Positions 17,621 through 26,094 of a DNA stretch of 64,000 bases are shown piece by piece (position 1 is the first letter of the stretch; every line of letters begins with the position of its first letter). Under the pieces are notes generated by a model. It was not told the origin of the DNA, did not search any database, and was given only the letters and a program-made list of their open reading frames with translations. This stretch comes from JAMZMI01 sp039944535 (GTDB lineage Bacteria; Bacteroidota; Bacteroidia; Cytophagales; Cyclobacteriaceae): contig JBDUYP010000004.1 of the NCBI GenBank assembly GCA_039944535.1, positions 124,001 through 188,000 of the forward strand. Direction: 5' to 3'. Made by a program: the position numbers and the translations under genes.

Positions 17621-17701
17621 ACATGATATTCGCAAGTGGGAAACTTCAAGTTTTACAATTTTGAAGTTTTTGTTAACTTGAACCGAACTAATTCTAATCT
17701 A

Positions 17702-18760
17702 ATGGCCAAAAAGAAAGATCAAAACGAAGATCCGGAAGAAGACAAAAGAGATCAATTTGAAGATGACGAGGATTTCGGTCTTCCTGATTTGGATTATGAT
17801 GAGCTCGAAGAGGAAGCTGATCAGGAACTCGAAGAAGGTGAAGATGACCTCATAGCTCCGGAAGAAGATTTGCCTGAAGAAGTTGAGGCTACCGCCGATG
17901 ATATAGACTCTGTTTCTGATGAAGATCTGGATGAAGACTGGGAAAAAGAGCTTGAAGAAGAACTCGACGAAGATCTTAAGTCCGGTAGTTTTGATGAGGA
18001 CACAGATACCTTTTACGAAGAAGAAACATTTGACGAATTTGATGCGGAATCTGGTGCTGGAGAAGAGAGTGTAGGTGGATCTGTATTTGGTATAGATGAG
18101 TCAGATGAGAAGGTCGTGTCTGACGATGATGCCAGTGCGGAAGTCTCAGATGATTTCTTTGCCAGTTCTGATGAATCAGAGCCAGTAGCTGAAACACCAC
18201 CAGCAAAGTCATTTGATCCACAATACAGCCAATATTTGGATGAAAACAAAGAAGGAAAGGGCAAGTTCACTAAAACCGTAGTTATAGGAGCTATTCTTTT
18301 CATGGTTATAGGTGGAGTTTTGTACTTTCTGTATGGAACTACAGGAGGATCAGAAAGTGAGAAAAAAGTAGCCAAGGTAGAAAAGAAGCAGCCGCCTAAA
18401 AAAGAGGTTGAAAAGAAACCGGAACCTGTGGTTGAGCAACCAAAAGAAGAAAAACCGGTTGAGCAGTCAAACGAAACAGCACAAGCTAGTTCAGTTCCTG
18501 CTGGTCAGATAACCACATTAGAGTCAAATACAGGTAAATCTTACGTCGTAATTGCCAGTTTTTTTGATGGAGATATGGCTCAGGATTATGCCAAAGAATT
18601 GTCTGCCGAAGGCAAGAGTCCATATGTGATCCCGCCATTCAAAGACTACAGATTCTACCGGGTGGCCATAGCCGAATATGATAAATTCAACGATGCAGCG
18701 GCAAGCGTGGAATCATTCAAGTTAGATTACGGTGATGACGTCTGGCCTTTGAGATACTAA
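17702..18760 (+). CDS. SPOR-domain protein with acidic cytoplasmic region
   Basis: The ATG at 17702 gives M-A-K-K-K; the longer open frame starts at a GTG 66 bases earlier and adds residues unlike the rest. Residues 1-185 are extremely acidic and low in complexity. A single membrane helix follows at about 190-210, then a Lys/Pro/Glu linker typical of a periplasmic spacer, and a C-terminal SPOR domain at about 280-352 (Y-V-V-I-A-S-F-F ... Y-R-V-A-I). SPOR domains bind glycan strands stripped of stem peptides, mainly at division sites, so the protein likely localises to the septum. The acidic cytoplasmic part is unusually long. A strong terminator follows. Confidence 0.88.
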   Translation: MAKKKDQNEDPEEDKRDQFEDDEDFGLPDLDYDELEEEADQELEEGEDDLIAPEEDLPEEVEATADDIDSVSDEDLDEDWEKELEEELDEDLKSGSFDEDTDTFYEEETFDEFDAESGAGEESVGGSVFGIDESDEKVVSDDDASAEVSDDFFASSDESEPVAETPPAKSFDPQYSQYLDENKEGKGKFTKTVVIGAILFMVIGGVLYFLYGTTGGSESEKKVAKVEKKQPPKKEVEKKPEPVVEQPKEEKPVEQSNETAQASSVPAGQITTLESNTGKSYVVIASFFDGDMAQDYAKELSAEGKSPYVIPPFKDYRFYRVAIAEYDKFNDAAASVESFKLDYGDDVWPLRY

Positions 18761-18780
18761 TAGCAACATAGTTTATACGT

Positions 18781-18838
18781 AATCGTTTAATTTCGCGTTG
18801 ATCACATCAGCGATCCGCGAGATTAAGCGATTTTTTTT
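18781..18838 (+). terminator. Strong hairpin terminator after the SPOR gene
   Basis: Bases 18781-18797 pair with 18816-18832 over 17 bp with only two G-T wobbles, and eight T residues overlap the end of the stem. It separates the holA-SPOR group from the TolQ/TolR/TonB-like genes. Confidence 0.88.
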
Positions 18839-18855
18839 GTCTAATAAATACCCAT

Positions 18856-19512
18856 ATGCTTTTACAAATAGCTTCCGAGGAAAGTCTTGAAACCATTTCT
18901 GTCCTAGAGCTGCTCCTCAACGGAGGATACATGATGATTCCAATTGTGCTACTATGGATCGTCGCAGTTTACATTTTTGTGGAAAGACTACTTCTTATCA
19001 AATCCGCTTCAAAGACACCTGATGATTTTCAAAATCAGATAAGGGCAAAGGTGCTTGAGGGTGATGTGAAGAGTGCAAGAGAGCTATGCATGCAGACAGA
19101 TACGCCTGTTGCACGTATGGTCGAAAAAGGAATTAGCCGAATCGGTTCGGAACTTAAAAATATAGAGGTGAGCATTGAAAATATTGGGAAAATAGAGATC
19201 TACCGACTCGAAAAAAACCTGAGTTCGTTGGCTACCATCTCAGGAGCCGCTCCAATGATCGGTTTTCTGGGTACTGTCACCGGTATGATCCAGGCATTTA
19301 TTGCCATAGCTCAGGAAGAAGGGGCAGTAAGCCCCAAACTACTTTCTAGTGGTATATATGAGGCCATGGTCACCACGGCAGCAGGTCTTTTTGTTGGGAT
19401 TTTAGCCTATTTGGGATACAATTATTTGGTATCACGTGTATCCAAGCTGGTACATCGCATGGAGTACACGGCCATTGATTTTGTGGACTTACTACAAGAA
19501 CCTCAGAAATGA
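18856..19512 (+). CDS. MotA/TolQ/ExbB proton-channel protein
   Basis: This inner-membrane protein forms the proton-conducting stator of a Tol/Ton-type motor. Three membrane helices are visible, near residues 22-42, 125-150 and 165-190. The family signature is present as A-P-M-I-G-F-L-G-T-V-T-G-M-I near 132 and Y-E-A-M-V-T-T-A-A-G-L near 168. The length of 218 is normal. The gene overlaps the following ExbD/TolR gene by 4 bases, and a TonB-like gene comes next, forming a complete energy-transduction set. Whether it powers TonB-dependent transport or a Tol-Pal-like process is not fixed by sequence. Confidence 0.93.
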   Translation: MLLQIASEESLETISVLELLLNGGYMMIPIVLLWIVAVYIFVERLLLIKSASKTPDDFQNQIRAKVLEGDVKSARELCMQTDTPVARMVEKGISRIGSELKNIEVSIENIGKIEIYRLEKNLSSLATISGAAPMIGFLGTVTGMIQAFIAIAQEEGAVSPKLLSSGIYEAMVTTAAGLFVGILAYLGYNYLVSRVSKLVHRMEYTAIDFVDLLQEPQK

Positions 19513-19898
19513 ACCTCAAACCCAAACATAAAGTAGAAGCTGCCTTTAGCATGTCTTCTATGACGGATGTGATCTTCCTTTTGCTGATTTTCTTCATGCT
19601 CACGGCTTCATTTATTACACCGAGTGGATTGCCTGTAAACCTGCCATCGAGCAAGAGTTCGGAAATTGTAATCCAAAAGGTCAGTGTCACGATTACGAAA
19701 GACTTACAATACTATGTAAACGATAAAAACGTGAGCATAAACCAACTTGAGGGTGTTTTGAGAGATGCCTTTGCCGGGAAGGAAGGCGTTGTTGTGTTGC
19801 ATTGTGACAGCAAAGTTCCAGTAGAAAATGTGGTGAAAGTGGCAGGAATAGCCACAGCACTTGAGGCGAAGGTTTCCATTGCTACCAAACCCGACTAA
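19509..19898 (+). CDS. ExbD/TolR family protein
   Basis: The 129-residue protein has the family layout: a short cytoplasmic N-terminus, one membrane helix near residues 17-37 that begins with the conserved Asp (S-M-T-D-V-I-F-L-L-L-I-F-F-M), and a periplasmic domain. That Asp is the proton-binding residue of the motor. It overlaps the TolQ/ExbB gene by 4 bases and is 6 bases from the TonB-like gene. Confidence 0.93.
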   Translation: MNLKPKHKVEAAFSMSSMTDVIFLLLIFFMLTASFITPSGLPVNLPSSKSSEIVIQKVSVTITKDLQYYVNDKNVSINQLEGVLRDAFAGKEGVVVLHCDSKVPVENVVKVAGIATALEAKVSIATKPD

Positions 19899-19904
19899 TT
19901 AAAA

Positions 19905-20828
19905 ATGGAAAAGGATAAGAAATACAAAAGAGCTGGCTGGCTAACCTCTGTGTTGGTTCAGATTGGTATGCTTTTGTTATTCTATTTTCTCATTGCCTGG
20001 AAAGAACCATTTCCTCCCATTCCAACCTATGGAATAGAATTGAATTTCGGATTGGACCAAAGTGGCAGAGGGAGCGAGCCGGTTACATCACAAAATCAGC
20101 CGGTAGAAGAGTCGGAAGAAACGATTGAGGAAACCTTAGAAGACAATATAGAAGAAACAACCCCAGAAGAAAGTACGGAGGAAAGCGTAGAAGAAACGTT
20201 ACCACTGGAGAACACAGAAGAAGTCATAGAGCCAGCGGAAGATATCACCACTGAAGAGGTATTCGAAGATGCTCAAAGTCCTGATGTTGTATCTGAAGAG
20301 GTCCGCGAGGAAATTGAGCCGGAAGAGGTTGTGGCGGAACCCGAACAGGCTGAAAAGCAAGAAGAACCTGAAGATCAGGAACCGGAAGAGCCAGTAGTTG
20401 AAGAGGAGCCTGTCAATGAAAATGCACTCATGCCTACGGCTGAAAACGCAGACGCTGAGAACACTTCGCAAGGAGAATCAACAGCGGAGGGCGATGAAGG
20501 AAAAGAAGAAGGCACGCTAGACGGTAGGGCATTGTATGGAAGCCAGGGAAGTGCGGATGGCGCATCGCTGCAAATGGCGGGCTGGACTTGGGATGATAAG
20601 CCTAAACCAAAAGATGATTCTTCTGAAACCGGAAGTATAGAGTTCGAAATCACTATCAATCGTGATGGTGAGATAGTTCGAATAGATCAAGTTTACAGTA
20701 GTGTTTCTCCCACAGTCAGTATTCGGTATAAACAATCAGTTGAAATGCTTACATTTCAAAAGACTGATAATGAACCAGCCGCTGAATTTTCCACAGGGAA
20801 AGTCACCTTTATTATCACAGCCAAATAA
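19905..20828 (+). CDS. TonB-like energy transducer with long acidic linker
   Basis: An N-terminal membrane helix (about residues 11-30) is followed by P-P-I-P-T-Y-G-I-E-L-N-F-G, then an extremely Glu-rich linker with Pro (about 50-200), and a C-terminal domain near 235-307 (S-I-E-F-E-I-T-I-N-R-D-G-E-I). The C-terminal pattern fits the TonB/TolA fold, in which strands contact an outer-membrane partner. The linker is acidic with many Glu-Glu pairs, where E. coli TonB is Pro-rich, so it is a divergent member. It is the third gene of the motor set and its last base overlaps the folC start. Confidence 0.82.
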   Translation: MEKDKKYKRAGWLTSVLVQIGMLLLFYFLIAWKEPFPPIPTYGIELNFGLDQSGRGSEPVTSQNQPVEESEETIEETLEDNIEETTPEESTEESVEETLPLENTEEVIEPAEDITTEEVFEDAQSPDVVSEEVREEIEPEEVVAEPEQAEKQEEPEDQEPEEPVVEEEPVNENALMPTAENADAENTSQGESTAEGDEGKEEGTLDGRALYGSQGSADGASLQMAGWTWDDKPKPKDDSSETGSIEFEITINRDGEIVRIDQVYSSVSPTVSIRYKQSVEMLTFQKTDNEPAAEFSTGKVTFIITAK

Positions 20829-22120
20829 TGAATTATCAGGAGTGCCTGGATTATTTGTACTCCCAATTGCCCATGTTTCAGCGGGTCGGAGCTCCTGCGT
20901 TGAAATACGATCTCAGCAATACCGTGGCGCTGATGTCCGCTTTAGGAGACCCTCATCTAAAATTCCCTGCGGTTCATATAGCGGGGACCAACGGTAAGGG
21001 TAGTTCTGCTCATGCCATTTCTGCAATACTGACAAGTGCCGGATTTACCACTGGCCTGTTCACTTCCCCGCATCTCTCTTCTTTCGCTGAGCGCATGCGC
21101 ATAGATGGCACTCCGGCAGCAGAAGCCATAGTCACCGACTTTGTTAACCATCATCAGAATCTAATTGAAAGGATTAAACCTTCTTTTTTCGAAATGACTT
21201 TTGCAATGGCCATGTCATATTTTGCTGATTCAGAGGTAGATATCGCAATCATTGAAACAGGGCTAGGAGGCAGGCTTGATAGCACCAATGTGATTCAACC
21301 TGAAGTATGCCTGATCACTTCTATTGGTCTGGATCACACGGAGTTGCTGGGAGATACTTTGGATAAAATTGCATCAGAGAAAGCAGGTATTATCAAAGCA
21401 AGTGTGCCAGTTGTCATTGGGGCTGATCAGCCGGATATTTTGCACGTGTTTGCGGATGCTGCAAATAAACAGCGAGCACCATTGCATCAATCCCTGGATA
21501 TTGAAATATCCAATATTCAGGCGGAAAGAACTGCAGTATCGGTTGATGTTTTCTATCATGACCAGCACAGATTTAAAGACCTTAAACTGGATGTGCCAGC
21601 GAGGTATTTTCTAAAAAACATACCCGGAGTGATCAAAACTATTGATTGTCTGGTTGACCTGGGATGGAAAATAACAGAAGAGGATATTGCCAGCGGTCTC
21701 AGCAATGTTCAATCTAAGAGCGGACTGAAAGGTCGATTTCAGGTTTTGCAGGAAGCACCACTTACGGTTGCCGATATCAGTCACAACCTACCCGGAATCA
21801 TAGAGTTGGTAAACCAACTGATGCACATAAAATATGACAGGCTACATATTGTTTTTGGAGCGGTCAGAGACAAAAAACTTGATCAGATGCTCAAAACCCT
21901 GGACAAAACCGGAGGCAAATTTTACTTCACTCAATCAGGGGTACCACGTGCTTTGCCCTCCCTCGAACTCCAGGATCTGGCCCATTCTCTAAATATCAAA
22001 GGGGATTCATATTCAAATGTCAATGAGGCGCTTGCTCATATCCGGGATTTCGCAGATTCTAATGACATGATTTTAATTTGTGGGAGTACTTTTGTGGTTG
22101 CGGAAATAGAAGGTCTGTGA
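20828..22120 (+). CDS. folC: Bifunctional folylpolyglutamate/dihydrofolate synthase
   Basis: FolC adds glutamate to dihydropteroate and to folates in an ATP-dependent reaction in the cytoplasm. The P-loop is G-T-N-G-K-G-S-S-A-H near residue 53, with the S-P-H-L-S-S-F-A-E-R-M-R-I loop near 80 and E-T-G-L-G-G-R-L-D-S-T-N near 142, both conserved in the Mur ligase-like family. The 430-residue length is normal. It overlaps the TonB-like gene by one base and the trmB start by 4 bases (GTGA). Confidence 0.95.
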   Translation: MNYQECLDYLYSQLPMFQRVGAPALKYDLSNTVALMSALGDPHLKFPAVHIAGTNGKGSSAHAISAILTSAGFTTGLFTSPHLSSFAERMRIDGTPAAEAIVTDFVNHHQNLIERIKPSFFEMTFAMAMSYFADSEVDIAIIETGLGGRLDSTNVIQPEVCLITSIGLDHTELLGDTLDKIASEKAGIIKASVPVVIGADQPDILHVFADAANKQRAPLHQSLDIEISNIQAERTAVSVDVFYHDQHRFKDLKLDVPARYFLKNIPGVIKTIDCLVDLGWKITEEDIASGLSNVQSKSGLKGRFQVLQEAPLTVADISHNLPGIIELVNQLMHIKYDRLHIVFGAVRDKKLDQMLKTLDKTGGKFYFTQSGVPRALPSLELQDLAHSLNIKGDSYSNVNEALAHIRDFADSNDMILICGSTFVVAEIEGL

Positions 22121-22770
22121 GAAAGAAATTAAAGAGGTTCAACGAAAACCTAAATCGTGACAACATCATACAATCAGGGAAGCCACTGTATGATGATATA
22201 AAAGGAAACTGGAGAAGTAAATACTTCAAAAATGACAATCCCATTACCATAGAGCTTGGGTGCGGAGATGGTGAGTATTCGGTGGGCCTGGCAGCCAACA
22301 ACCCCGAACGAAACTACATAGGGATCGATATCAAAGGAGATAGGTTGTATCAGGGCAGCACGCAAGCTATAGATCAAAACCTGAATAACGTAGCTTTTTT
22401 GCGTACACAAATTCTTCTTATCGGTGACTTGTTTGAGGATGATGAAGTAGATGAAATTTGGCTTACATTTCCAGACCCCCGTCCGAAAGATCGCGACGAA
22501 AAAAGGAGGCTAACCTTTCTGCGTTTTCTAAATTTGTACAAAAAAATTTCCAAACCCGATAGTTGGTTTAAGTTCAAAACAGATAGCACAAGCTTGTTTG
22601 ATTACACGCTGGAAGTACTGCAGGTCCAGTTTAAAGTGAAAAACCTCGAGTTTACATATGACCTGTACAACTCAGCGCTGTTGGCAGAGCACAAAGGCAT
22701 TCAAACCAAATATGAAAAAATATGGTCTGCTAAGGGAGAGAGGATCAAATACTTAAAATTCCAATTTTAA
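22117..22770 (+). CDS. trmB: tRNA (guanine-N7)-methyltransferase
   Basis: TrmB methylates G46 of many tRNAs with S-adenosylmethionine. The start is the GTG at 22117, which overlaps the folC stop as GTGA and gives the family's usual N-terminus R-K-K-L-K-R-F; the longer open frame runs inside folC. The SAM-binding motif is I-E-L-G-C-G-D-G-E-Y near residue 44. The family signature is W-L-T-F-P-D-P-R-P-K near 115. The C-terminal T-x-Y-E segment is present as T-K-Y-E. The length of 217 is normal. Confidence 0.93.
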   Translation: MRKKLKRFNENLNRDNIIQSGKPLYDDIKGNWRSKYFKNDNPITIELGCGDGEYSVGLAANNPERNYIGIDIKGDRLYQGSTQAIDQNLNNVAFLRTQILLIGDLFEDDEVDEIWLTFPDPRPKDRDEKRRLTFLRFLNLYKKISKPDSWFKFKTDSTSLFDYTLEVLQVQFKVKNLEFTYDLYNSALLAEHKGIQTKYEKIWSAKGERIKYLKFQF

Positions 22771-22776
22771 TAACAA

Positions 22777-23685
22777 ATGAAATTTATCAATAAAACAATA
22801 CTATTTTCATTTCTGCTTGGTTCTGCCATGCTAACATCGTGTCTCGATAATGATCTGGTAACTAACACCGAAAGGTTCACCAAAGAGACTAAATTAATAG
22901 ATAATTATCTTGCTGATAATGGACTGGAAGATCAGGCAATTGTGGATACCCAATCAGGATTGAGGTATATAATCAATGACGAGGGAGACAGTCTCACCAT
23001 TGAAGACTATGACTCCATGCGAGTGGACTATTCCATCCGTTTACTCAAAACTGGCGAGGAAGTGTTTTTCGGTGAAGATGAAATGCTAAAGCTCGATGAC
23101 CAGATAGTGGGTTGGCGGATTTTGATGCCAAACGTTATGCAAGGCGGTGATATCACCATGTTTATACCATCTTATTATGGGTTTGGAGGATTGCCAAGAG
23201 GAGAAGCGCCAGCATATTCCACACTCATAGTGGATGTGGCACTTCATGAAATCAAGCATCTGACAGAAGAGGAGCAGTTCGCCTACGATCAAAGCAGAAT
23301 AGATGCTTATTTGGAAGGTAGCGAAGTAAATGTGCGGCTTGATACACTAAGCGGCATGAGATATTCTATAACAACTGAGGGTACAGGAGCCAGTCCGGGT
23401 GTCAGTAGCACCATCAATGTGTCCTACACAGGCTACTTGTTAGATGATCGTAATTTGACGACAAGTTCTTTTGATTCACAACAGAGCTTAGAATTGAAAT
23501 TAAGTGAATTGATAGAAGGTTGGCAGATTCTCATGCCATACGTAAAAGCAGGCGATGCAGGAAAAGCGGGTGGTGAAATAAGAATGTACATTCCCTCAAA
23601 ATATGGTTATGGTAGAAGCCGGGTTTCTACGTTACCATCCAATGCAGTACTTATATTTGATGTACGTTTAAACAGCGTACTCTAA
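22777..23685 (+). CDS. Lipoprotein with two FKBP-type peptidyl-prolyl isomerase domains
   Basis: The signal ends in lipobox L-T-S-C (Cys22). Two FKBP-like domains follow, at about residues 65-155 and 195-302, each with the G-W-x-I-L-M-P core (Trp of the active site floor) and a Y-G-F/Y-G loop. The first has V-D-Y-S-I-R and V-F-F where active FKBPs have V-x-Y-x-G and V-F-D, so its catalytic Asp seems lost; the second keeps V-S-Y-T-G-Y. Such lipoproteins are found throughout the phylum, some linked to gliding motility (GldI type). A single-domain paralogue follows 16 bases later. Confidence 0.85.
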   Translation: MKFINKTILFSFLLGSAMLTSCLDNDLVTNTERFTKETKLIDNYLADNGLEDQAIVDTQSGLRYIINDEGDSLTIEDYDSMRVDYSIRLLKTGEEVFFGEDEMLKLDDQIVGWRILMPNVMQGGDITMFIPSYYGFGGLPRGEAPAYSTLIVDVALHEIKHLTEEEQFAYDQSRIDAYLEGSEVNVRLDTLSGMRYSITTEGTGASPGVSSTINVSYTGYLLDDRNLTTSSFDSQQSLELKLSELIEGWQILMPYVKAGDAGKAGGEIRMYIPSKYGYGRSRVSTLPSNAVLIFDVRLNSVL

Positions 23686-23701
23686 GTCAAAAACAATATA
23701 T

Positions 23702-24127
23702 ATGAAACGATTAGTATTTCTTTTACTCCCAGCAGTGGCATTCCTATCCTGCAAAGATGAAATTACAGTGCAGGAGCAGTTTGATAAAGATCAAAAGATC
23801 ATTGAAAATTATCTGGAAAAAAATGACATCAACGCCAAAACCGACCCGGATTATGGGCTGTATTATGTGATTCAAACGCAGGGAACAGGTCTAAGACCAA
23901 AAGTAACCAACCAGGTAAATGTCTCTTATGTCGGCACCAAGCTGGATGGAGAAGTTTTTGATAGGAACGATAATATCAACTTTGATCTGGCTGGACTGAT
24001 TCGCGGATGGCAAATCCTGCTTCCTTATCTGAGAGAAGGGGGCACCATGACCATGTATATCCCAAGATATTATGCTTACGATAAAGAGATCTTGATATTT
24101 GACATCAGTTTGCACGATGTGCAATAG
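23702..24127 (+). CDS. Small FKBP-type peptidyl-prolyl isomerase lipoprotein
   Basis: The signal ends in lipobox F-L-S-C (Cys17), followed by K-D-E, which could act as a surface export tag. One FKBP domain covers about residues 55-141, with V-S-Y-V-G, V-F-D-R, G-W-Q-I-L-L-P and Y-I-P-R-Y-Y-A-Y, so the ligand-pocket residues are kept. The flap loop between the last strands is much shorter than in typical FKBPs, since I-P-R-Y-Y-A-Y is followed almost at once by the final strand. It is downstream of the two-domain paralogue and convergent with the next gene. Confidence 0.83.
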   Translation: MKRLVFLLLPAVAFLSCKDEITVQEQFDKDQKIIENYLEKNDINAKTDPDYGLYYVIQTQGTGLRPKVTNQVNVSYVGTKLDGEVFDRNDNINFDLAGLIRGWQILLPYLREGGTMTMYIPRYYAYDKEILIFDISLHDVQ

Positions 24128-24130
24128 CCA

Positions 24131-24751
24131 CTAATATTCATCCAGCGCTTCAAGGATATCCATCAGGTCGCCGTAATCTTTGAAGCCTGGTTGTTCTTCT
24201 TCTGAACCTTTGAGTTCGATCCCCACAAAATGACCCTCAGATATAGTTGAAGAGATATTGGTTTCTGTAATATCAAAACCCTTGAGGATTTTGACATTCT
24301 CATAAACCTCCGACACAACATCCGCTATCGCTGAGTAGTAATCAGGGTTGTCCGTAGAAATAACAATCATCTCGCACTCTTCAGCGGCACTTTCAACCAG
24401 GTTTTGCAGGTTTTGAAGAGTAGCATCGTCAGAAACATTCAAACGATAAATCAGCTCCACCCCAAGGTCTGCGAGCTCCGTTAGCTGATCAATTTCATCT
24501 ACCTGCAGGTAATCAAAACCATAATCCTGCGTGGCTAGTTTGATGTCGTCCGCATTCATCCCTGAGCACTCCCCAACAAACTTTACCCCGGCAACCCAGC
24601 CGGAAAGATCCTTAAATGTTTCAGGAGTCACATAATATGGCGATTCGGAGTTGACATTGAACCCCAACAAATCCACGCCCATACCAGCACAATACCTTGC
24701 ATCACTAAGGTTGCTTATCTCTCCAACTTTTACGAATGTCTTCAATCCCAT
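24131..24751 (-). CDS. TrpF-like (phosphoribosylanthranilate isomerase fold) protein, catalytic residues missing
   Basis: The sequence follows the (beta/alpha)8 TrpF pattern: V-K-V-G-E-I-S-N-L-S-D-A-R-Y near residue 6, G-V-D-L-L-G-F-N near 25, S-P-Y-Y-V-T-P-E near 37 and F-V-G-E near 57. True TrpF enzymes have K-I/V-C-G-I-T-N, with Cys as general base; here the Cys is absent (V-K-V-G-E-I). The Asp general acid of the L-L-D-T segment appears replaced in V-I-S-T-D-N-P. No other trp genes are nearby. It is therefore probably not an active isomerase of tryptophan synthesis; the job of this relative is unknown. Confidence 0.7.
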   Translation of the reverse strand: MGLKTFVKVGEISNLSDARYCAGMGVDLLGFNVNSESPYYVTPETFKDLSGWVAGVKFVGECSGMNADDIKLATQDYGFDYLQVDEIDQLTELADLGVELIYRLNVSDDATLQNLQNLVESAAEECEMIVISTDNPDYYSAIADVVSEVYENVKILKGFDITETNISSTISEGHFVGIELKGSEEEQPGFKDYGDLMDILEALDEY

Positions 24752-24835
24752 TATTTGCTCTGATATTAAAAGAATGCGAATTTAATAAACCCAAAGCGAA
24801 CGCCTCATCATGATCAAAAAACCTTTCAAATGTCT

Positions 24836-24918
24836 TAACTTTGCAGCTCAAACGGAATCAGTCCGTTTTTTCATTTTATTGACAATTTTTAAAAACGTAA
24901 ACGAGGCTTTTAACCTCG
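24836..24918 (+). promoter_or_regulatory. mnmA promoter -7 box and structured leader
   Basis: TAACTTTG at 24836-24843 is a full match to the Bacteroidota -7 box TAnnTTTG. About 7 bases later a 7-bp hairpin (AAACGGA / TCCGTTT, loop ATCAG, 24850-24868) is followed by six T residues counting those in the stem. A second small hairpin, CGAGG / CCTCG, lies at 24902-24918, 11 bases before the mnmA ATG. The first hairpin sits at the expected transcript 5' end, so it could be a 5' stabiliser or an early termination point. Confidence 0.5.
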
Positions 24919-24928
24919 CGACACGACT

Positions 24929-26068
24929 ATGAGTAAACACGGAAGAATATTAGTAGCTATGAGCGGCGGGATAGATAGTTCGCTTGCGGCAGTAATGCTA
25001 CACGAAGAAGGTTATGAGGTGATAGGCATGACCATGAAAACATGGGACTATCAATCATCAGGTGGAAGTAAAAAGGAAACAGGCTGCTGCAGCCTCGATT
25101 CCATTAATGACGCCAGAGACATAGCAGTTAGTCTCGGCTTTCCGCACTACATCGTTGATATCAGAGAAGAGTTTGGAGACTATGTGATCAACCATTTCAC
25201 CAATGAATATCTGAACGGGCGCACACCAAATCCATGTGTGCTTTGCAATACGCACATCAAATGGGATTCGTTGTTGAGAAGAGCCGATAAATTGGATTGT
25301 GACTACATCGCCACCGGACACTATGCCAATGTAAGAGAAGAAAACAGCCGGTTTGTGATTTCTAAGGGCAAAGATGAAAACAAAGATCAGTCTTACGCCT
25401 TGTGGGGGATTTCTCAAGAGAGTCTGAGTAGAACCAAATACCCGCTAGGAAACCTTCACAAATCAGAAATTCGTGACATGGCTACCGAAAGGGGATTTCA
25501 TGAATTGGTCAAGAAATCCGAATCCTATGAAATATGCTTTGTTCCTGACAATGACTACCGAGGCTTTCTAAAAAGACGAGTAGAAGGATTAGAAGATCAG
25601 GTGCGTGGCGGTGAGTTTGTGTTAGAAAATGGTGAAGTGGTAGGAACGCATGAAGGCTATCCGTTTTATACCGTGGGCCAAAGAAAAGGATTGGGCATTG
25701 CTTTAGGTTTTCCAGTATATGTCACTGAAATACAGAAAGATAAAAATCGTGTTGTGCTCGGTACATTTGATGAGCTTTCACGAGACGGCATGTACGTGAA
25801 GGATCTTACCATGCAGAAATACGATAGCATAGAAGGAGAAAGAAAAGACACCATCACCAAGGTGCGATATAACGACGGTGGCACACCAGCAGTCATTGAA
25901 CAAGTGGGAGATACCATGAAAGTATTCTTTGGCAAAGGCGTGAGTGCCATAGCACCTGGTCAGGCGGCCGTGTTTTATGAGGAAAATGATGTGATCGGTG
26001 GAGGATGGATCCAGTCCAGCTTTCGTCAGCATCAGGAAAAAGGACAATCCAAAATCATTCATTCTTGA
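24929..26068 (+). CDS. mnmA: tRNA-specific 2-thiouridylase
   Basis: MnmA makes 2-thiouridine at the wobble position of tRNAs for Lys, Glu and Gln, with ATP and a sulfur relay. The PP-loop is M-S-G-G-I-D-S-S near residue 11. The catalytic Cys pair of the family is represented by N-P-C-V-L-C-N near 97 and S-Y-E-I-C-F-V-P near 193. The conserved K-D-Q-S-Y-A-L-W and Y-P-L-G segments are present. An early T-G-C-C-S motif (near 52) is a variation seen in part of the family. The length of 379 is normal. Confidence 0.94.
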   Translation: MSKHGRILVAMSGGIDSSLAAVMLHEEGYEVIGMTMKTWDYQSSGGSKKETGCCSLDSINDARDIAVSLGFPHYIVDIREEFGDYVINHFTNEYLNGRTPNPCVLCNTHIKWDSLLRRADKLDCDYIATGHYANVREENSRFVISKGKDENKDQSYALWGISQESLSRTKYPLGNLHKSEIRDMATERGFHELVKKSESYEICFVPDNDYRGFLKRRVEGLEDQVRGGEFVLENGEVVGTHEGYPFYTVGQRKGLGIALGFPVYVTEIQKDKNRVVLGTFDELSRDGMYVKDLTMQKYDSIEGERKDTITKVRYNDGGTPAVIEQVGDTMKVFFGKGVSAIAPGQAAVFYEENDVIGGGWIQSSFRQHQEKGQSKIIHS

Positions 26069-26094
26069 AGTTTGTTGACCACATAGCAATTCCA

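Noticed and set aside
17821..18375. Serine- and histidine-rich minus-strand open frames opposite the SPOR gene
   Set aside because: They are reverse-strand shadows of the acidic repeat region of the SPOR gene.
24131..24751. Annotation as tryptophan-pathway trpF
   Set aside because: The catalytic Cys and general-acid Asp positions are not conserved and there are no trp neighbours, so I list it only as TrpF-like.
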